A stretch of DNA of 64,000 nucleotides from Nitzschia sp. DOCU1 (GCA_951394045.1 OX595994.1:2232001-2296000), one strand, 5' to 3'. Positions 30,101 to 41,355 are shown, numbered from the stretch's first letter. A program made the numbers and translations. Notes: a model not told the origin generated them from the sequence alone.

Positions 30101-33100
30101 AAGTCAGCCCGAGATCAATCTCTACAAGATTCGATTTGACTCAGCTACCAGAACTGAATCCATGGTCAAATACATTGAAGTGTCCAATGTCTTTCATGTC
30201 GTAGAATGTGGAAGAGAGAAGTACTTGATCTTCATTGCGGATAATGTTCTTGTGGTGACCATCTCTGAGACGGGACCAACGATCCAAATAAACGGGATTG
30301 GGATCGAAGTTTCTACCATGTTTTTCAACGAGGCCATTTCATTTGTGCCGTGTTTCAAGTACGAAGACAGTGAGGATGTCGTTTTTTTTACTTCCCGCAA
30401 CATTCACTATTTAGTGGACCAGGGCGGCCAGTACAGTACGGACTACTATGGCATGCGTCACGAGCTTGTTGACTTCATAAAGTCTGAGGAAGTATTCGTG
30501 GACCTGAACGATGAGCATGTCTTCAAGAGCTACAAGCTTTCCGAGCTATTGACGGAGTCAAAAACGGTCATCTACTTCCCGGACTACCTGCTTCAAGTCT
30601 CGGATCGCCAGCAACTCATCAACTTGTTGGATCTGGCGCTCAAGATTCGCAATGTATCTTTCTTTGTATTGGTGCTCTTCTATCTTCGGCGCTCGTCAAT
30701 TGCGTTGGAGTTCATGGAGAAAGAAAATGATGTGACCCGTATCACTGGCCCTTGGAAAGAGGCGATCCTATATGTTCTCAATCGAGCACCAAAGAACACG
30801 CACTATGATTCGATCTTTTCAAAGCAGTTTTTTGACTTAAATCAACACAAAGATATGCCGCTGCAGAATTTCATCGACATCCTTTGTTACAACTTTACGA
30901 GATACCAAAGGCATATTGACGGACAGTATCAAATCATACCGACTGATGAGCAAAAGGCCTTTCTGAGGCGGATAATTTGTGCTGAGGAGTGCTTTCATTT
31001 CTCGGAAGTTGGTACCGGAAAGACCAAAGTCATTCTTCCGCTTCTTTGTCAGACCTTTTTGTCCAACAACGCCGAGGCCCACGAGCATTTTGCGCGAGGC
31101 GGAAAGCCAAAACACGTGCTTGTAATTCTCGTTCCCGAACATTTGGTATCCGATGCCAGGACTCAAGTCTTCCGGTACTGCCTGAACCTCAACTTTCGCG
31201 AAGAATATCGTGTCTACGACGATATCTTTGCGCTCATGCATCGCAGTGTACAATTCGCCGGCACCGTCATTGGAGGAAACAATCGACCGATCAAACGGAT
31301 CGTCATCTCTTCCTTCAATCAGTTCAAGAGAGCCCTGACCTACGAAAATATGTGCAACAAGATTCAACCACACCGAGAGCATTTCTTGGTCGTGGCCGAT
31401 GAGGTGGATGACTTCCTGGAACGTAACAAGCTCGTCTTCAACATTTGCTCCAATAAAGCTTCTTCCTTTGATCGCCCCACTCTTGAGTTATTCTTCGAAG
31501 TGAGCAGAGCGGCCTACTATGACCGAGACTGTCCGGTGGAGTTAGTAGACTCGTCGGGGAATCCTGATTATTGGAGACATCTTCATTCGAAGTTTGGGGC
31601 AATTCACACCGAGATTCAGGTAAGATCCATTTCTGTGCACCAGCCCCCAAGATCCAATGTCTAATCGAGGTGAAAAAACTTTCTATCCGACAACGATTAG
31701 GATACGTCGAGGTCTTTGAACAAATCCTTCGGTATTTTCAATGAATTTACTCTCCGCCACTGCGTATCGAACATCATGCATGATATCGGAGGCTACAAAT
31801 CCTTGATTGCCCGGCCCTACGAATCGGTGAATCGAGCCATGCCGGGATCTTACTACAGTGACGTAGAACGTACCGTAAGTTGTTTGTCGATTCGAGGTTA
31901 GAGGGCAGCGGTTATCGAATGAATAAACTCACCATTGCTTGTTCAGATGTACCTTACCTTTGTCATCTTAATGGAAGATATCACCAAGTACGATGCCGTC
32001 TTCCAAAGCGACCGTAAATTCATTTCCTTCGAGTTTTGGAACGAACATTTCTTGCACCACTTGGACTTTGATGATCTGGTTTACGGGCACGAGAAATTGT
32101 CTGAGATTGTTGCGAAACACCCAGAGACTAGGGACGGCCTCACCCGATATCTGTACGAAATCATCTTGCGTCGCATGGAAATCAGGGATCAGTCAAGATC
32201 CGTGTCATCCATTGATGTCATTTTCAACTTTGACTGTATTGGATTCACTGGAACACCATTCCTTGACAACTACCCGACTTTTGCATATATACGGCAAGGG
32301 CGCATTGACGAGATCCCGAACTTAATCGACAGAAGCTTTTACGCCTACACAATCGAAGGACTCCGTAACGACGAATTCCAGCGCCGGTTTACTCAGTTCC
32401 AGGGCAAGAACAGCAGTGTAGCCGTTGAGTATGTCTCGTCCGATTTTATTCGAGATTCGTCCAATGAAATGGCAATTCTTGAATCCGTTTTTGAAAGGGA
32501 GGCTCGCGACATGAGGAATAATCCAGATGCTCCGCAATTCAACGTCATTGTCGATTTGTGTGGTATCTTCAAGCGATCTTCCATCCATGATGTTCGCAAT
32601 CTTTTGATCCAGAAGTTTGGCAGTCAAAGGTTTCATTATATCTATCACATTGACCAAATGGACAACAGCGACCGCGTCCTTTCGATAAGCTCTGACGGGA
32701 TTTTGCCTTTTGACGAAGAGTTCTACAACTATGGCTGCAAGAAATACGGCAAAGATTTCCGAGACCGAATTTTCTTCTTCGTCGATAATCGAAACGTGAT
32801 CGGCAAAGATATCCCCTATCAACTTGTGTTTCAAAAACACTTTGGGCAGCCGCTATTCACGAAGAGTGTCGTGTTGGCCCACGATGTCGACGACTTCAGC
32901 AAGATTTGGCAAGCAATGGGGAGGTCACGCACTATGAACGAGACGCTTTTCACCATCTACACGCTAGGCATTTCCACCTCGGACGAGGTGCAAATGGAAG
33001 GACTCAATGACATCAAGCTCCATCCGCTCACGCGACAGCTCTACGTCCATAACTGTGATGTCAAGATGGCGGGAAACATTTCCTCAATCTACTTGACATT

Positions 33101-34313
33101 GGTGGCCTTACTGAACTTGACTCAGAAGTCTTTTTACTACCGCGACGAGATCGTGAATGTTTTCCTCGAGAAAATGGAAAAGACGATTGAACGGAGCGTG
33201 GCCAAACACGAGGCAGGATTAGTTCGGTTTGTCTTGGGCGATCCACTTGCTTCTGAAATGTTAAGGCACATTTTGATGGATAAGTTCAAGCGCAGTGCCG
33301 ATCAAGTAGTCGCCGGGTTTGATTTGACGAAGTCGACCGTGGAAAGGCTGCTGCGGCATTGCGTTCATCAGAAATTCGAGATCCGAGTCGCCTCTAACGA
33401 TGCTTTTGATAATATAATTCGTTTTCTCTCGGGAGAGCAAAACAGCCAGATGGAGATCAGCTACACGAAGCAACAACAGAAACAAAAGCAGAAACAACAG
33501 AACAAGAACCAGGACAGCGACGCGATGGGGACATTCGACAAGAAGAATCAGCTTCCCCTCGCATACACGGCGGAGGATTATTTTGAAGAGACCCTGAAAC
33601 CATTAGAAGACTTCGGCAAGATTCTGCTAAATCTGCCAGTGCCTGTACCGATACTGAAGCTCTCTTACGACGTTGACGGGAAAAGAAGTCTGATTCATGT
33701 GTACCCGACGGTCCAGTTTTTGTATTCACACCACGTGCAAGGAGGCTATGTGTCCCAGGAAGTTCAGAGTCTGGTCCGTGGATTCAAGGACATGTCTACG
33801 TTTTACGACAACTTCCTTCAAATCGCGAGAAACAAGGCAGGGCAGACATCTTCGGGAAGTAGCAACGACAATTCATCGATCTCTATAGATGTCGAGGGGA
33901 ATTGGATTCGTCAGAATCCCCAATACAGCATGGCTGCTCTTCACCCCGGAGTATACATTATTGGAATGAAAGACCAAATTAACATTCACGACATGAAACA
34001 CAATCCGCTTCACGATCAGATCAAGTACATAGTGGACGAAATGGGTTTCATCTTGTTCGACGGAACGGGTTGCAAGAAAGTGGATGGTTTTGGACCTTAT
34101 TCTATTGAACAATACATTCTGCTGGAAATTCTCTCGAAACTGGAGGTTGCCCGGAACGTCATGGACTATTACTGCAAGAACCGCGTGTTACTACAGCGAG
34201 GTCTGGAAAGCTACGACGAAAAGCAGGGCCAAGGGTTCGTCTGTTGGCGATTTCTTATCAATGAGACGGCCAAAGCTGCTGCACTGGCGATGGCCGCAGA
34301 AGACTCCCAGTAG
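27146..34313 (+). CDS. Large DUF3638-like protein: Cys-protease-like N-terminus plus SF2-type NTPase
   Basis: My model is join(27146..27957, 28028..31619, 31701..31874, 31947..34313), 2314 residues, with introns of 70, 81 and 72 nt. The first joins CYFQSYL to FAVLTKVGG, the second follows TEIQ, and the third precedes MYLTFVIL. Residues 142 (His in AHFTAL), 161 (Asp in YYDPL) and 265 (Cys in GNTCYFQS) could form a papain-fold triad; GNTCY also resembles the USP Cys box. A Walker A motif, GTGKTK, lies at 1266-1271 and a Walker B-like ADEVDD at 1394-1399. Later FTGTPF and GRSRTMNE resemble SF2 motifs III and VI. The overall plan resembles fungal and protist DUF3638/DUF3645 proteins, which often carry an automatic ubiquitinyl hydrolase label. 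A Gln/Lys-rich linker lies near 33460-33510. Gene confidence is high; the biochemical role is inference. Confidence 0.8.
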
Positions 34314-34480
34314 TAGTGAGGGTAGGCTGCCCTTCTGTAGAGTACGCAATATCCAGTTAGCTACCGGTAGTAGAGAATTGAAAAAAAACATTAGGGGCTC
34401 ATAGTTCTACTACGGTAGGTTTCGCTCTCTCTCCAAATCTACCTACTTTTAGGACGAACTACCCTGTTTACTTAACACAA

Positions 34481-34580
34481 TTCTTGCCAAGCGCTTAACA
34501 GACCATTCGGCCATCCTTGCCAAGAACACATAGGGTTCTTGCCAAGTACTTATCAACACGGCCAGATTCTTGCCAGGAAG
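34481..34580. repeat. Left subterminal TTGCCAA-type motif cluster
   Basis: Four close copies of TTCTTGCCAAG or ATCCTTGCCAAG occur within 100 bp, at about 34481, 34514, 34536 and 34566. The same motif clusters at the opposite edge of the element. Such subterminal repeats are candidate recombinase binding sites. Confidence 0.6.
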
Positions 34581-34764
34581 CACTTATGGAATATTTCTTT
34601 TTTCCTACCCTGAAATCTTGTTGTGTGTTGCCGGCAGCTCCACAAGACTGCCTCATTCACTACCCATCAACCCAGCACCAACAATACCAAGCTACATTTG
34701 CACACAATACCATTTCACAAGAAAGCCTCCCTACCTTTCTCACCTCTCTTGTTTCGTTTCCCTC

Positions 34765-37116
34765 ATGGCACGCAGCCGTTGCCAGCACAACAACCATGGA
34801 GCCATTCAAAGGCAAAGACAGCATTCTTCCAGCCAATTCAAATGGTCAACAGAATGGCGTAGCCCCCATCTGGTCATGTTTCTATCCCATGTAAAGGACG
34901 GTATCACAGCTGCCATGTCAAGCCACGGGCTTCAGCTTTCCCCGACTGATGCTGCATGGCTCCAGGACCATCAGGGTCATTTCATGAGTTTCCTACCTTG
35001 GACCACCAGGGAAGTCCAAGATGCATATTCTTCCTATCTACGCCAGCAGCAGCTTCCCCGGTCTGAGGACAGCAAGGCTGCTTTCATCAACCATTACATG
35101 TTGTCCAAGCACACCATCATCGACAGGTCCCCACGCATTGCCGCCAGTAAAGCTGACAGCTATCACTCCAACTGTGAGAATTTCCTTAGAAAATTTTGGT
35201 TTTTCTTGGCATTTGTGGGTGACTACACCAGCATGATTCTTCTTTTAAGGCACCCCCCAGGCAACGGACTCAGTCCCAGCATGTCAGTAAGGTCAATTCA
35301 TGCATTTGTGAACCATAAATTCCTTCCACAAGGCAGTCCCCTTCCTGATTTGCACAACAATACTGTCCTCGACATTGATGGAAATCCCATCACATGCGAA
35401 GGGACGATCAAGGCCCAGGAATGGCTGAAGACTTTCTATGCTTCTATTGTGCAAGTTCACCGGAACAATCAACAAGACGGGCCCTTTGTCCCCCAGTGTC
35501 TCCCATGCCTAGCATCCAAGCCCACCGGATGTCAACATCATGCCCCCATTTGCCAGTGGATGAATAGAGGGAACCCATGCAACCACACTGCAATCCACGA
35601 CCAGAAAGATTGGCTCAGGAAGGAAAGCATCCGCCGGCAGTACAAGAGCCATTCCAAATCACCCTTTCTACCATCTGATCTCAAGAACATCCAACATTAC
35701 ATGATGCTTGGCAATTTTGACATCACCAATCTGAGATTCTTCACTCTTCTGTTATGTTCCATTGAATGTGCTCTCCGCTTTGATGGTATGGCTGAGGCTA
35801 CTGTTGATCATTTGGAGCGCAACAGCTCTCTCTGGAAAGTGACCAATGGAGTCATTCGGCACCTTTGCCAATCTGTGAAGGAAAAGAAAGATGCTGTATT
35901 CTTTCAGTACATGCATGTCTTCAGAGACAGCCACCCAAAACTTTGTTTCTTGAGGCACTTACTTGTTTTGGTTCACTGTACTGAAAGGTATTCTGGTTAC
36001 CTCTTTGGGGAAACACCAGAGGAACCACTCAACTATGGCGGGTTCTCAAGATGGCTCATTGCACGTGAGGAAGAATGTGAGCATGAGCATCTGGTTGACT
36101 GGGGCCCCCACTCTGCCAGGAGGACCTTCTATCTACTAGGAGTCCTTGGTGGTGCTACTCTTCCCTGCTTGATGCGCAACGCACGCCATGTGGACGAGGC
36201 TACTGCCAAGAAGTACTGGGCTGACTTTATGGTTCTATCTCAAGAGATTCGTGCCGATCCTTCCCTGCTAGAGAAGCAAAGTATATGGGGCTTCACAGAA
36301 AAACTCCTTCACCAAGGTGGCCAAGACATGGAAAGGCTGCTTCACCAACAAGACCATCGCCAGATAGTTTCATCCCTTGAAGAACTATCCAAACACTTTG
36401 TTGAGAGATCACTGGGTGTCAATGCATCTTCTGCCATCTACCGCAACCCCAAACGGCTTCTAGAGATTGCCTACACCAAGGACTTCACAAGCCTCAACCC
36501 ACTTTCCCTTCTGGAAAGTCATATTCAAGCACTACCGGAGCAGTACAGTGCCAGCATCCTGCCACTATATACCTCAGCACTGAACTATGCAGTACAAATG
36601 GCCCGGCAGCAGCAGCAACAACAACAGCAGCACCAGCAAGGTCATCTTCACTCGGCACTTCCACTGGTAGCCCACCACAGCAATCGGGTTCCACAACCAC
36701 CCCACCCCAACTCTATATTCGAGAGTCTAAAGTCTGGGTCAGAAGAATTTCAAGCACTAACTACATTTTCTCCCATTTGCCCCCCACGGCCTGCCCCGCG
36801 GTACAAGATTCAATCTCCTCTTGGTCGACTCCTTCGGAACTCAACCCCCCAGAATCAAGTGAGGCACATCTCAAATTTTCTCTATCATGTACTATCTGCA
36901 GGTGAAATGGAGTTTGGTGACACCGCCAACAACAACCTTCATGAAGTATTCCTACAGATGGCACCCAGGTTCAGGAATGACAGGGCTGTTCTAGCACCTC
37001 TCAGAGTAGTATGTCGCTGCTTGATTAAATGCCATGCTTGCTCTGTCGAAGCATTCATAGCATCCCATCCAAACTTTGACTACAAGAGCTATACATGTAC
37101 TAGATGTATAGACTAA
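34765..37116 (+). CDS. Tyrosine recombinase (Crypton-like integrase)
   Basis: The frame is open from 34570 but the first in-frame ATG is 34765, giving 783 residues. Numbered from that ATG, the catalytic set is Arg338 (in ALRFDGM), His449-x-x-Arg452 (in HSARR), His475 (in ARHVDE) and Tyr484 (in AKKYW). The spacings H-3-R, R-23-H and H-9-Y equal those of XerD-type recombinases as I know them, so the fold assignment is strong. A Cys/His-rich segment (about residues 245-275: QCLPC, GCQHH, ICQW) precedes the catalytic domain and may bind zinc. A Gln-rich stretch follows at about residues 610-625. No transposase DDE motif is present. It should cut and rejoin DNA at element ends. The closest eukaryotic class known to me is Crypton, though a GCR1-type DNA-binding domain was not recognised. 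The true start could lie at a nearby ATG or in an unseen upstream exon. Confidence 0.78.
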   Translation: MARSRCQHNNHGAIQRQRQHSSSQFKWSTEWRSPHLVMFLSHVKDGITAAMSSHGLQLSPTDAAWLQDHQGHFMSFLPWTTREVQDAYSSYLRQQQLPRSEDSKAAFINHYMLSKHTIIDRSPRIAASKADSYHSNCENFLRKFWFFLAFVGDYTSMILLLRHPPGNGLSPSMSVRSIHAFVNHKFLPQGSPLPDLHNNTVLDIDGNPITCEGTIKAQEWLKTFYASIVQVHRNNQQDGPFVPQCLPCLASKPTGCQHHAPICQWMNRGNPCNHTAIHDQKDWLRKESIRRQYKSHSKSPFLPSDLKNIQHYMMLGNFDITNLRFFTLLLCSIECALRFDGMAEATVDHLERNSSLWKVTNGVIRHLCQSVKEKKDAVFFQYMHVFRDSHPKLCFLRHLLVLVHCTERYSGYLFGETPEEPLNYGGFSRWLIAREEECEHEHLVDWGPHSARRTFYLLGVLGGATLPCLMRNARHVDEATAKKYWADFMVLSQEIRADPSLLEKQSIWGFTEKLLHQGGQDMERLLHQQDHRQIVSSLEELSKHFVERSLGVNASSAIYRNPKRLLEIAYTKDFTSLNPLSLLESHIQALPEQYSASILPLYTSALNYAVQMARQQQQQQQQHQQGHLHSALPLVAHHSNRVPQPPHPNSIFESLKSGSEEFQALTTFSPICPPRPAPRYKIQSPLGRLLRNSTPQNQVRHISNFLYHVLSAGEMEFGDTANNNLHEVFLQMAPRFRNDRAVLAPLRVVCRCLIKCHACSVEAFIASHPNFDYKSYTCTRCID

Positions 37117-37261
37117 ACTAATGTATCTAATCTAAACTAATCTTGCTTCTATAATAGATCTACTAAGCGGCAAGGACACCATCCAAACTATGACTACAAA
37201 AGCTATACATGTACTAGATGTATAGACTAACCTAATGTATCTAATCTAATCTTGCTTCTAT

Positions 37262-38370
37262 AATAGATCTACTAAGCGGCAAGGACACACACCCCAAGCC
37301 TTCCCTCACTAACCTGGAGGCAACCATGCAAAAACATTGTGAAATTTTGTAGTGTAGCCAGCGCCCAGGGCCAAAAAGGAAGCCAACAAGCTGTAGAGTG
37401 GGTGTTGACTCGAAAATTTCAAGGACCCCATGAGAAAAGATCCTCTAATCCAAAAACGACACATACCCCAAGCCTTTCCTTACTAACCTGGAGGCAACCA
37501 TGCAAAAACATTGTGAAATTTTGGAGTATAGCCAATGCCAGGGCCAAAAAGGAAGCCAACAAGTGGTAGAGTGCGTGTTGACTCATCTGCACTTGAAAAT
37601 TTCAAGGACCCCATGAGAAAAGATCCTCTAATCCAAAAACGACACATACCCCAAGCCTTTCCTTACTAACCTGGAGGCAACCATGCAAAAACATTGTGAA
37701 ATTTTGGAGTATAGCCAATGCCAGGGCCAAAAAGGTAGCCAACAAGCGGTAGAGTGCGTGTTGACTCGTCAGCACTTGAAAATTTCAAGGACCCCATGAG
37801 AAAAGATCCTCTAATCCAAAAACGAGACATACCCCAAGTCTTCCCTTACTAACTTGGAGGCAACCATGCAAAAACATTGTGAAATTTTGGAGTGTAGCCA
37901 GCGCCCAGGGCCAAAAAGGAAGCCAACAAGCGGTAGAGTGCGTGTTGACTCGTCAGCACTTGAAAATTACAAGGACCCCATGGGAAAAGATCCTCTAATC
38001 CAAAAACGACACATACCCCAAGTCTTCCCTTACTAACTTGGAGGCAACCATGCAAAAACATTGTGAAATTTTGGAGTATAGCCAATGCCAGGGCCAAAAA
38101 GGTAGCCAACAAGCGGTAGAGTGCGTGTTGACTCGTCAGCACTTGAAAATTACAAGGACCCCATGGGAAAAGATCCTCTAATCCAAAAACGACACATACC
38201 CCAAGCCTTCCCTTACCAACCTGGAGGCAACCATGCAAAAACATTGTGAAATTTTGGAGTATAGCCAAAGCCAGGGCCAAAAAGGAAGCCAACAAGCGGT
38301 AGTAGTGGGTATTAGTGCCAGTATGCAGGTGTGCGCCCCGAGAAATTTTCAAGATCCCATGGCAGAAGAT
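37262..38370. repeat. 183-bp tandem repeat, six copies, inside the element
   Basis: The landmark GGAGGCAACCATGCAAAAAC recurs at 37316, 37490, 37673, 37856, 38040 and 38223, giving periods of 174, 183, 183, 184 and 183 bp. Each unit ends with GATCCTCTAATCCAAAAACG or a close variant. The copies are non-coding and differ by scattered substitutions. They lie just downstream of the recombinase stop codon. Confidence 0.92.
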
Positions 38371-38423
38371 CTACTAAGCCCCTGGGACGCAAGCCTAGTG
38401 GGTTATTGTCATCACAATACCCA

Positions 38424-38810
38424 AATGCCTGCTAAAATGCGTAGAGTCTACAGGAAATTAAAGTACTGCAGAAAGGAGTATTGTTCACACAATACCCAAA
38501 ATGCGTAGAGTCTACAGGGAATTAAAGTACTGCAGCAACGAGTATTGTCCACACAATATCCAACCTGCATCAGCTAATATTGTAACAACAATATCCAACC
38601 TGCGTGAGCTAATATTGTAACAACAATATCCAACCTGCGCCAGCTAATATTGTAACAACAATATCCAAATGCCTGCTAAAATGCGTAGAGTCTACAGGAA
38701 ATTAAAATACTGCAGAAAGGAGTATTGTTCACACAATACCCAAAATGCGTAGAGTCTACAGGGAATTAAAGTACTGCAGCAACGAGTATTGTCCACACAA
38801 TATCCAACCT
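38424..38810. repeat. Hairpin-rich repeat block, left
   Basis: A roughly 140-bp sequence containing CCTGCTAAAATGCGTAGAG, CTACAGG.AATTAAAGTACTG and the hairpin GTATTGTTCACACAATAC occurs at about 38424-38565 and again at about 38668-38809. Between them are three copies of a 35-bp unit with CAATATCCAACCTGCG and GCTAATATTGTAACAA. A related block in inverted orientation occurs at 41356-41680 on the other side of the dioxygenase genes. Confidence 0.85.
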
Positions 38811-38971
38811 TACTGAGGTGGTGGAGGATACTATTGTAGAAGTAACACCGACTGCCTCCTAAAATGTGTAGGGACGACAAGACATAAGCTCTGCAGCATC
38901 TAATCTAATCTAATCTCCTTGCTTTTATAATTTGACTCTTATGTAAACCTTATTTTATGTTATGTACTAAC

Positions 38972-40147
38972 CTAGGTGGCCTTACGTTTCTTGTTGCTTT
39001 CTTGTTTCTTGCTGCCTCCCTTTTTCTCCATCTTTTTATAATCTTTCTCTGCCATCCCTGAATGTTTGAGCTTTTCAAACATGTGGCCTGTTCCCATTGC
39101 AACCATCTTGGCAAGGGTTTCTTTGGCAAATCCTTTTTTCTGCTTCGAAGGTGGATGATGCAACCATTCACGTCGGTAGAATGCCTCATCGGCCAACTCT
39201 GCCAACCTGTCGACCTCCTTGTTGAAGTATTCAAAGAAAACCTCATGGTGTTCTGTTAGTCTAACATGCTGAATTGGCATGTAAAGAGTGCTGCTACTAT
39301 CCAAGCCGATAGTCCCTTGCTTCCTGGTGTGGTAGTTAGAATCAATGTAGGCATGGATCCCTACCCTCCAGTCTTGTCCACCCCTAGTTGTCATGCCACC
39401 GTGGGGGAGCTCTCCAGAAAAGAGAAGGCACTGTTGGTAGCTGACAGTGACCACATGCCTTGCAGGATGGTTGATGTAAATGGACCTGCTTTTGTTTTCT
39501 TCCAATGGGAAGATAACGGCTGCAGGGAGGAATCTTCCATCTAGGTCCCTGTTGCTTTTAAAGTCTTGATCGCCAATAGCGTCAGCGTGGACCCTCTGGT
39601 GGATAGGTTCGAGGCCACTGACTCTGACCTCATTACCACCCATGATCAAGGAAACATCCGCCAGGTACAAATGACAGTTCTGATTGCTAACATAGCAATC
39701 GTCTATCTTCTTCTTGTTGCTTTCCTCCCTGTACAGTAACTTGGAGTACGCCGCTTTATCGAAGAAGAATGGCGCAAACTCAGACACAAGATGGTAGGTA
39801 CTTGCCAGGTAGTACCCCAATCGAGCCAGTGCGGTCAAGTGTTTCTTCTTGTCAAGCTCATACTCAGAGGAATGAGTAGGAAGAGGCATGTAGACGCGAT
39901 CATCAAAGTCATAGTCGTCATATCCGAAGTCGATGTGTAGGCCTGGGGGGAGGACGTTCCATGTCCCAGGAGCGTGGGCCGGCAACGGCAAGTTTGCCTC
40001 TTTAAACTCCCTAACGATTGCTTTCGTGGTCTCGGCGTCTAGGTCTTGGTCAAAGAACGGCTTGGTGACGGGCACAAAGGAATTGATTTTGTCAATTGCA
40101 GCCGCATATGGAGATGGAAGCCCAGTCCTTGAAAGAAAAGTTGCCAT
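38972..40147 (-). CDS. 2-oxoglutarate/Fe(II) dioxygenase-like protein of the mobile element
   Basis: The frame is open up to 40411, but the first ATG in it is at 40147, giving 391 residues. Numbered from there, His187-x-Asp189 (VHADAIG), His249 (GELPHGG) and Arg261 (DWRVGIH) fit the HxD...H...R signature of 2OG-Fe(II) oxygenases: facial triad plus the 2-oxoglutarate-binding Arg twelve residues after the distal His. A strongly basic Lys-rich tail (about 360-391) could contact nucleic acid. Element-borne 2OG oxygenases that oxidise 5-methyl-pyrimidines (TET/JBP) are known with fungal KDZ transposons; whether this one acts on DNA is inference. Overlap with the 412-codon frame upstream suggests the two are one gene joined by a small intron or +1 frameshift. 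It is convergent with the recombinase. Confidence 0.6.
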   Translation of the reverse strand: MATFLSRTGLPSPYAAAIDKINSFVPVTKPFFDQDLDAETTKAIVREFKEANLPLPAHAPGTWNVLPPGLHIDFGYDDYDFDDRVYMPLPTHSSEYELDKKKHLTALARLGYYLASTYHLVSEFAPFFFDKAAYSKLLYREESNKKKIDDCYVSNQNCHLYLADVSLIMGGNEVRVSGLEPIHQRVHADAIGDQDFKSNRDLDGRFLPAAVIFPLEENKSRSIYINHPARHVVTVSYQQCLLFSGELPHGGMTTRGGQDWRVGIHAYIDSNYHTRKQGTIGLDSSSTLYMPIQHVRLTEHHEVFFEYFNKEVDRLAELADEAFYRREWLHHPPSKQKKGFAKETLAKMVAMGTGHMFEKLKHSGMAEKDYKKMEKKGGSKKQESNKKRKAT

Positions 40148-41330
40148 AATTGGGCGATCTAAAAACAGCTCCCCAGAGAAGAACAATGACCTTGTCTGCC
40201 ACTCCAGCTGCACCCTTGATGAGACAGACAGCTTGGGCAAACCGGGTCCAACATCCAGAACATTTCCCACAACCCTTGTAGGGTTTATCAGGATTAATCT
40301 GATCACAGAATGCTGTGAAAGCACTGAGCCACTGGGACCGAACACTGGTGATTTGATGTTGTTTATCCAGTTCAGAGGATAGCTTCCGTAGGCTGGCAAG
40401 TTCACCTTCAACTTGGGTTTTCTTGGCCTCTGTCGCCATATTCATTTCATATTGATACCAATCCTGCGATTGGTATATTTTGGTACCAGACGGCCACTGG
40501 TTGGGATCCAGTTCTTTTGTAACATCTTCTAGAGTGCGATTGTAACAGTTTGATCCAAATTTTTTCTCCCTTTCCAGCATTTTCTCAGGGCTAAAGTCGC
40601 CTGTCGCCTGCAGTGCAAGGTATCTTTTGGTCTGGGGGGAAGCCTCTTCATGGATGTAGACCCTGACCATTTTCCCAATCTGGAAGCAATGCTGGCTAGG
40701 AGCAATGGTCTGCTGGTTGTTGGTTGTCAGGGCGTGTATTTTGTTGTTCGCAGGTCTTGGGTATTCCCAGAGATTCTTGGCCGGTGCTTGCTTTTTTGGA
40801 GCATGTTTCTGGTGATAAACAGTTGGGTTGGCAATTGAGCCGTCCAATGTTAGCTGCCGTAGTAGTTGTTGCCTGGATTTGGAGATACTCTCCTTTTCAG
40901 GACTGTTCTTAGGTTCTTGCCTGGCTGTGACTGTGGGCACTGGAGGTGCTGTAGAGGGCGGGGATTTGGGAGGTGGTGGTCCAACAAGAAGAACAGGATT
41001 GGGGTCTGGTGCTGGTTTGAGACGATTGCTTCTCCGAAACTTTTGGTACACAGAGGATAGGAGCTGCAACCAAATTTTATGAGCAGTTTGGTTGGGTATA
41101 GTTCCTCCTCTGATGTTTGTTGGCTGGAGATCGAGGCCCCATGACTGAAATACCTTCCATATTTCAATCAAGAGGGATTGCTTTTTCACTCGCCTTTCCA
41201 TATGGGAAGACAGGCGAGCAGTCTTAGCCAGCTCATTCAAAAGATCGGTTCTATTAAGGAGAGCTTCAAAGGCTTCGAGGGTTGGGGACCCCTTCCTCAG
41301 TGCTAGGGTCGTCGGTGGGTGGATCAACAT
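40092..41330 (-). CDS. Coiled-coil and Cys-cluster protein, probably the N-terminal part of the dioxygenase gene
   Basis: This is a 412-codon frame from the ATG at 41330. The N-terminal half is helical then Pro-rich (about residues 115-140). A segment with HCFQIGKMVRVYIHE sits near residues 215-235, and a Lys/Glu-rich helix runs at about 305-335. A CGKCSGCW cluster near residue 352 could bind zinc. After that cluster the frame gives no recognisable sequence, while the -strand frame of the dioxygenase becomes conserved-looking. The transition needs a shift of one nucleotide or an intron of length 3n+1. One candidate is a 55-nt GTGCAG...TTTTTAG segment in this interval. I therefore suspect a single polypeptide spanning both. 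The upstream flank carries the inverted hairpin repeats at 41356-41680. Confidence 0.55.
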   Translation of the reverse strand: MLIHPPTTLALRKGSPTLEAFEALLNRTDLLNELAKTARLSSHMERRVKKQSLLIEIWKVFQSWGLDLQPTNIRGGTIPNQTAHKIWLQLLSSVYQKFRRSNRLKPAPDPNPVLLVGPPPPKSPPSTAPPVPTVTARQEPKNSPEKESISKSRQQLLRQLTLDGSIANPTVYHQKHAPKKQAPAKNLWEYPRPANNKIHALTTNNQQTIAPSQHCFQIGKMVRVYIHEEASPQTKRYLALQATGDFSPEKMLEREKKFGSNCYNRTLEDVTKELDPNQWPSGTKIYQSQDWYQYEMNMATEAKKTQVEGELASLRKLSSELDKQHQITSVRSQWLSAFTAFCDQINPDKPYKGCGKCSGCWTRFAQAVCLIKGAAGVADKVIVLLWGAVFRSPNYGNFSFKDWASISICGCN

Positions 41331-41355
41331 GGTAAAAATGTGAGGGGAGTGTTGT

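Noticed and set aside
34570..34764. Upstream extension of the recombinase frame to 34570
   Set aside because: The codon at 34570 is TTG and overlaps the subterminal motif cluster; the first in-frame ATG is 34765.
38424..38810. Hairpin-rich repeats considered as a CRISPR or integron attC array
   Set aside because: Copies are whole-block duplications without unique spacers, inside an AT-rich eukaryotic mobile element.
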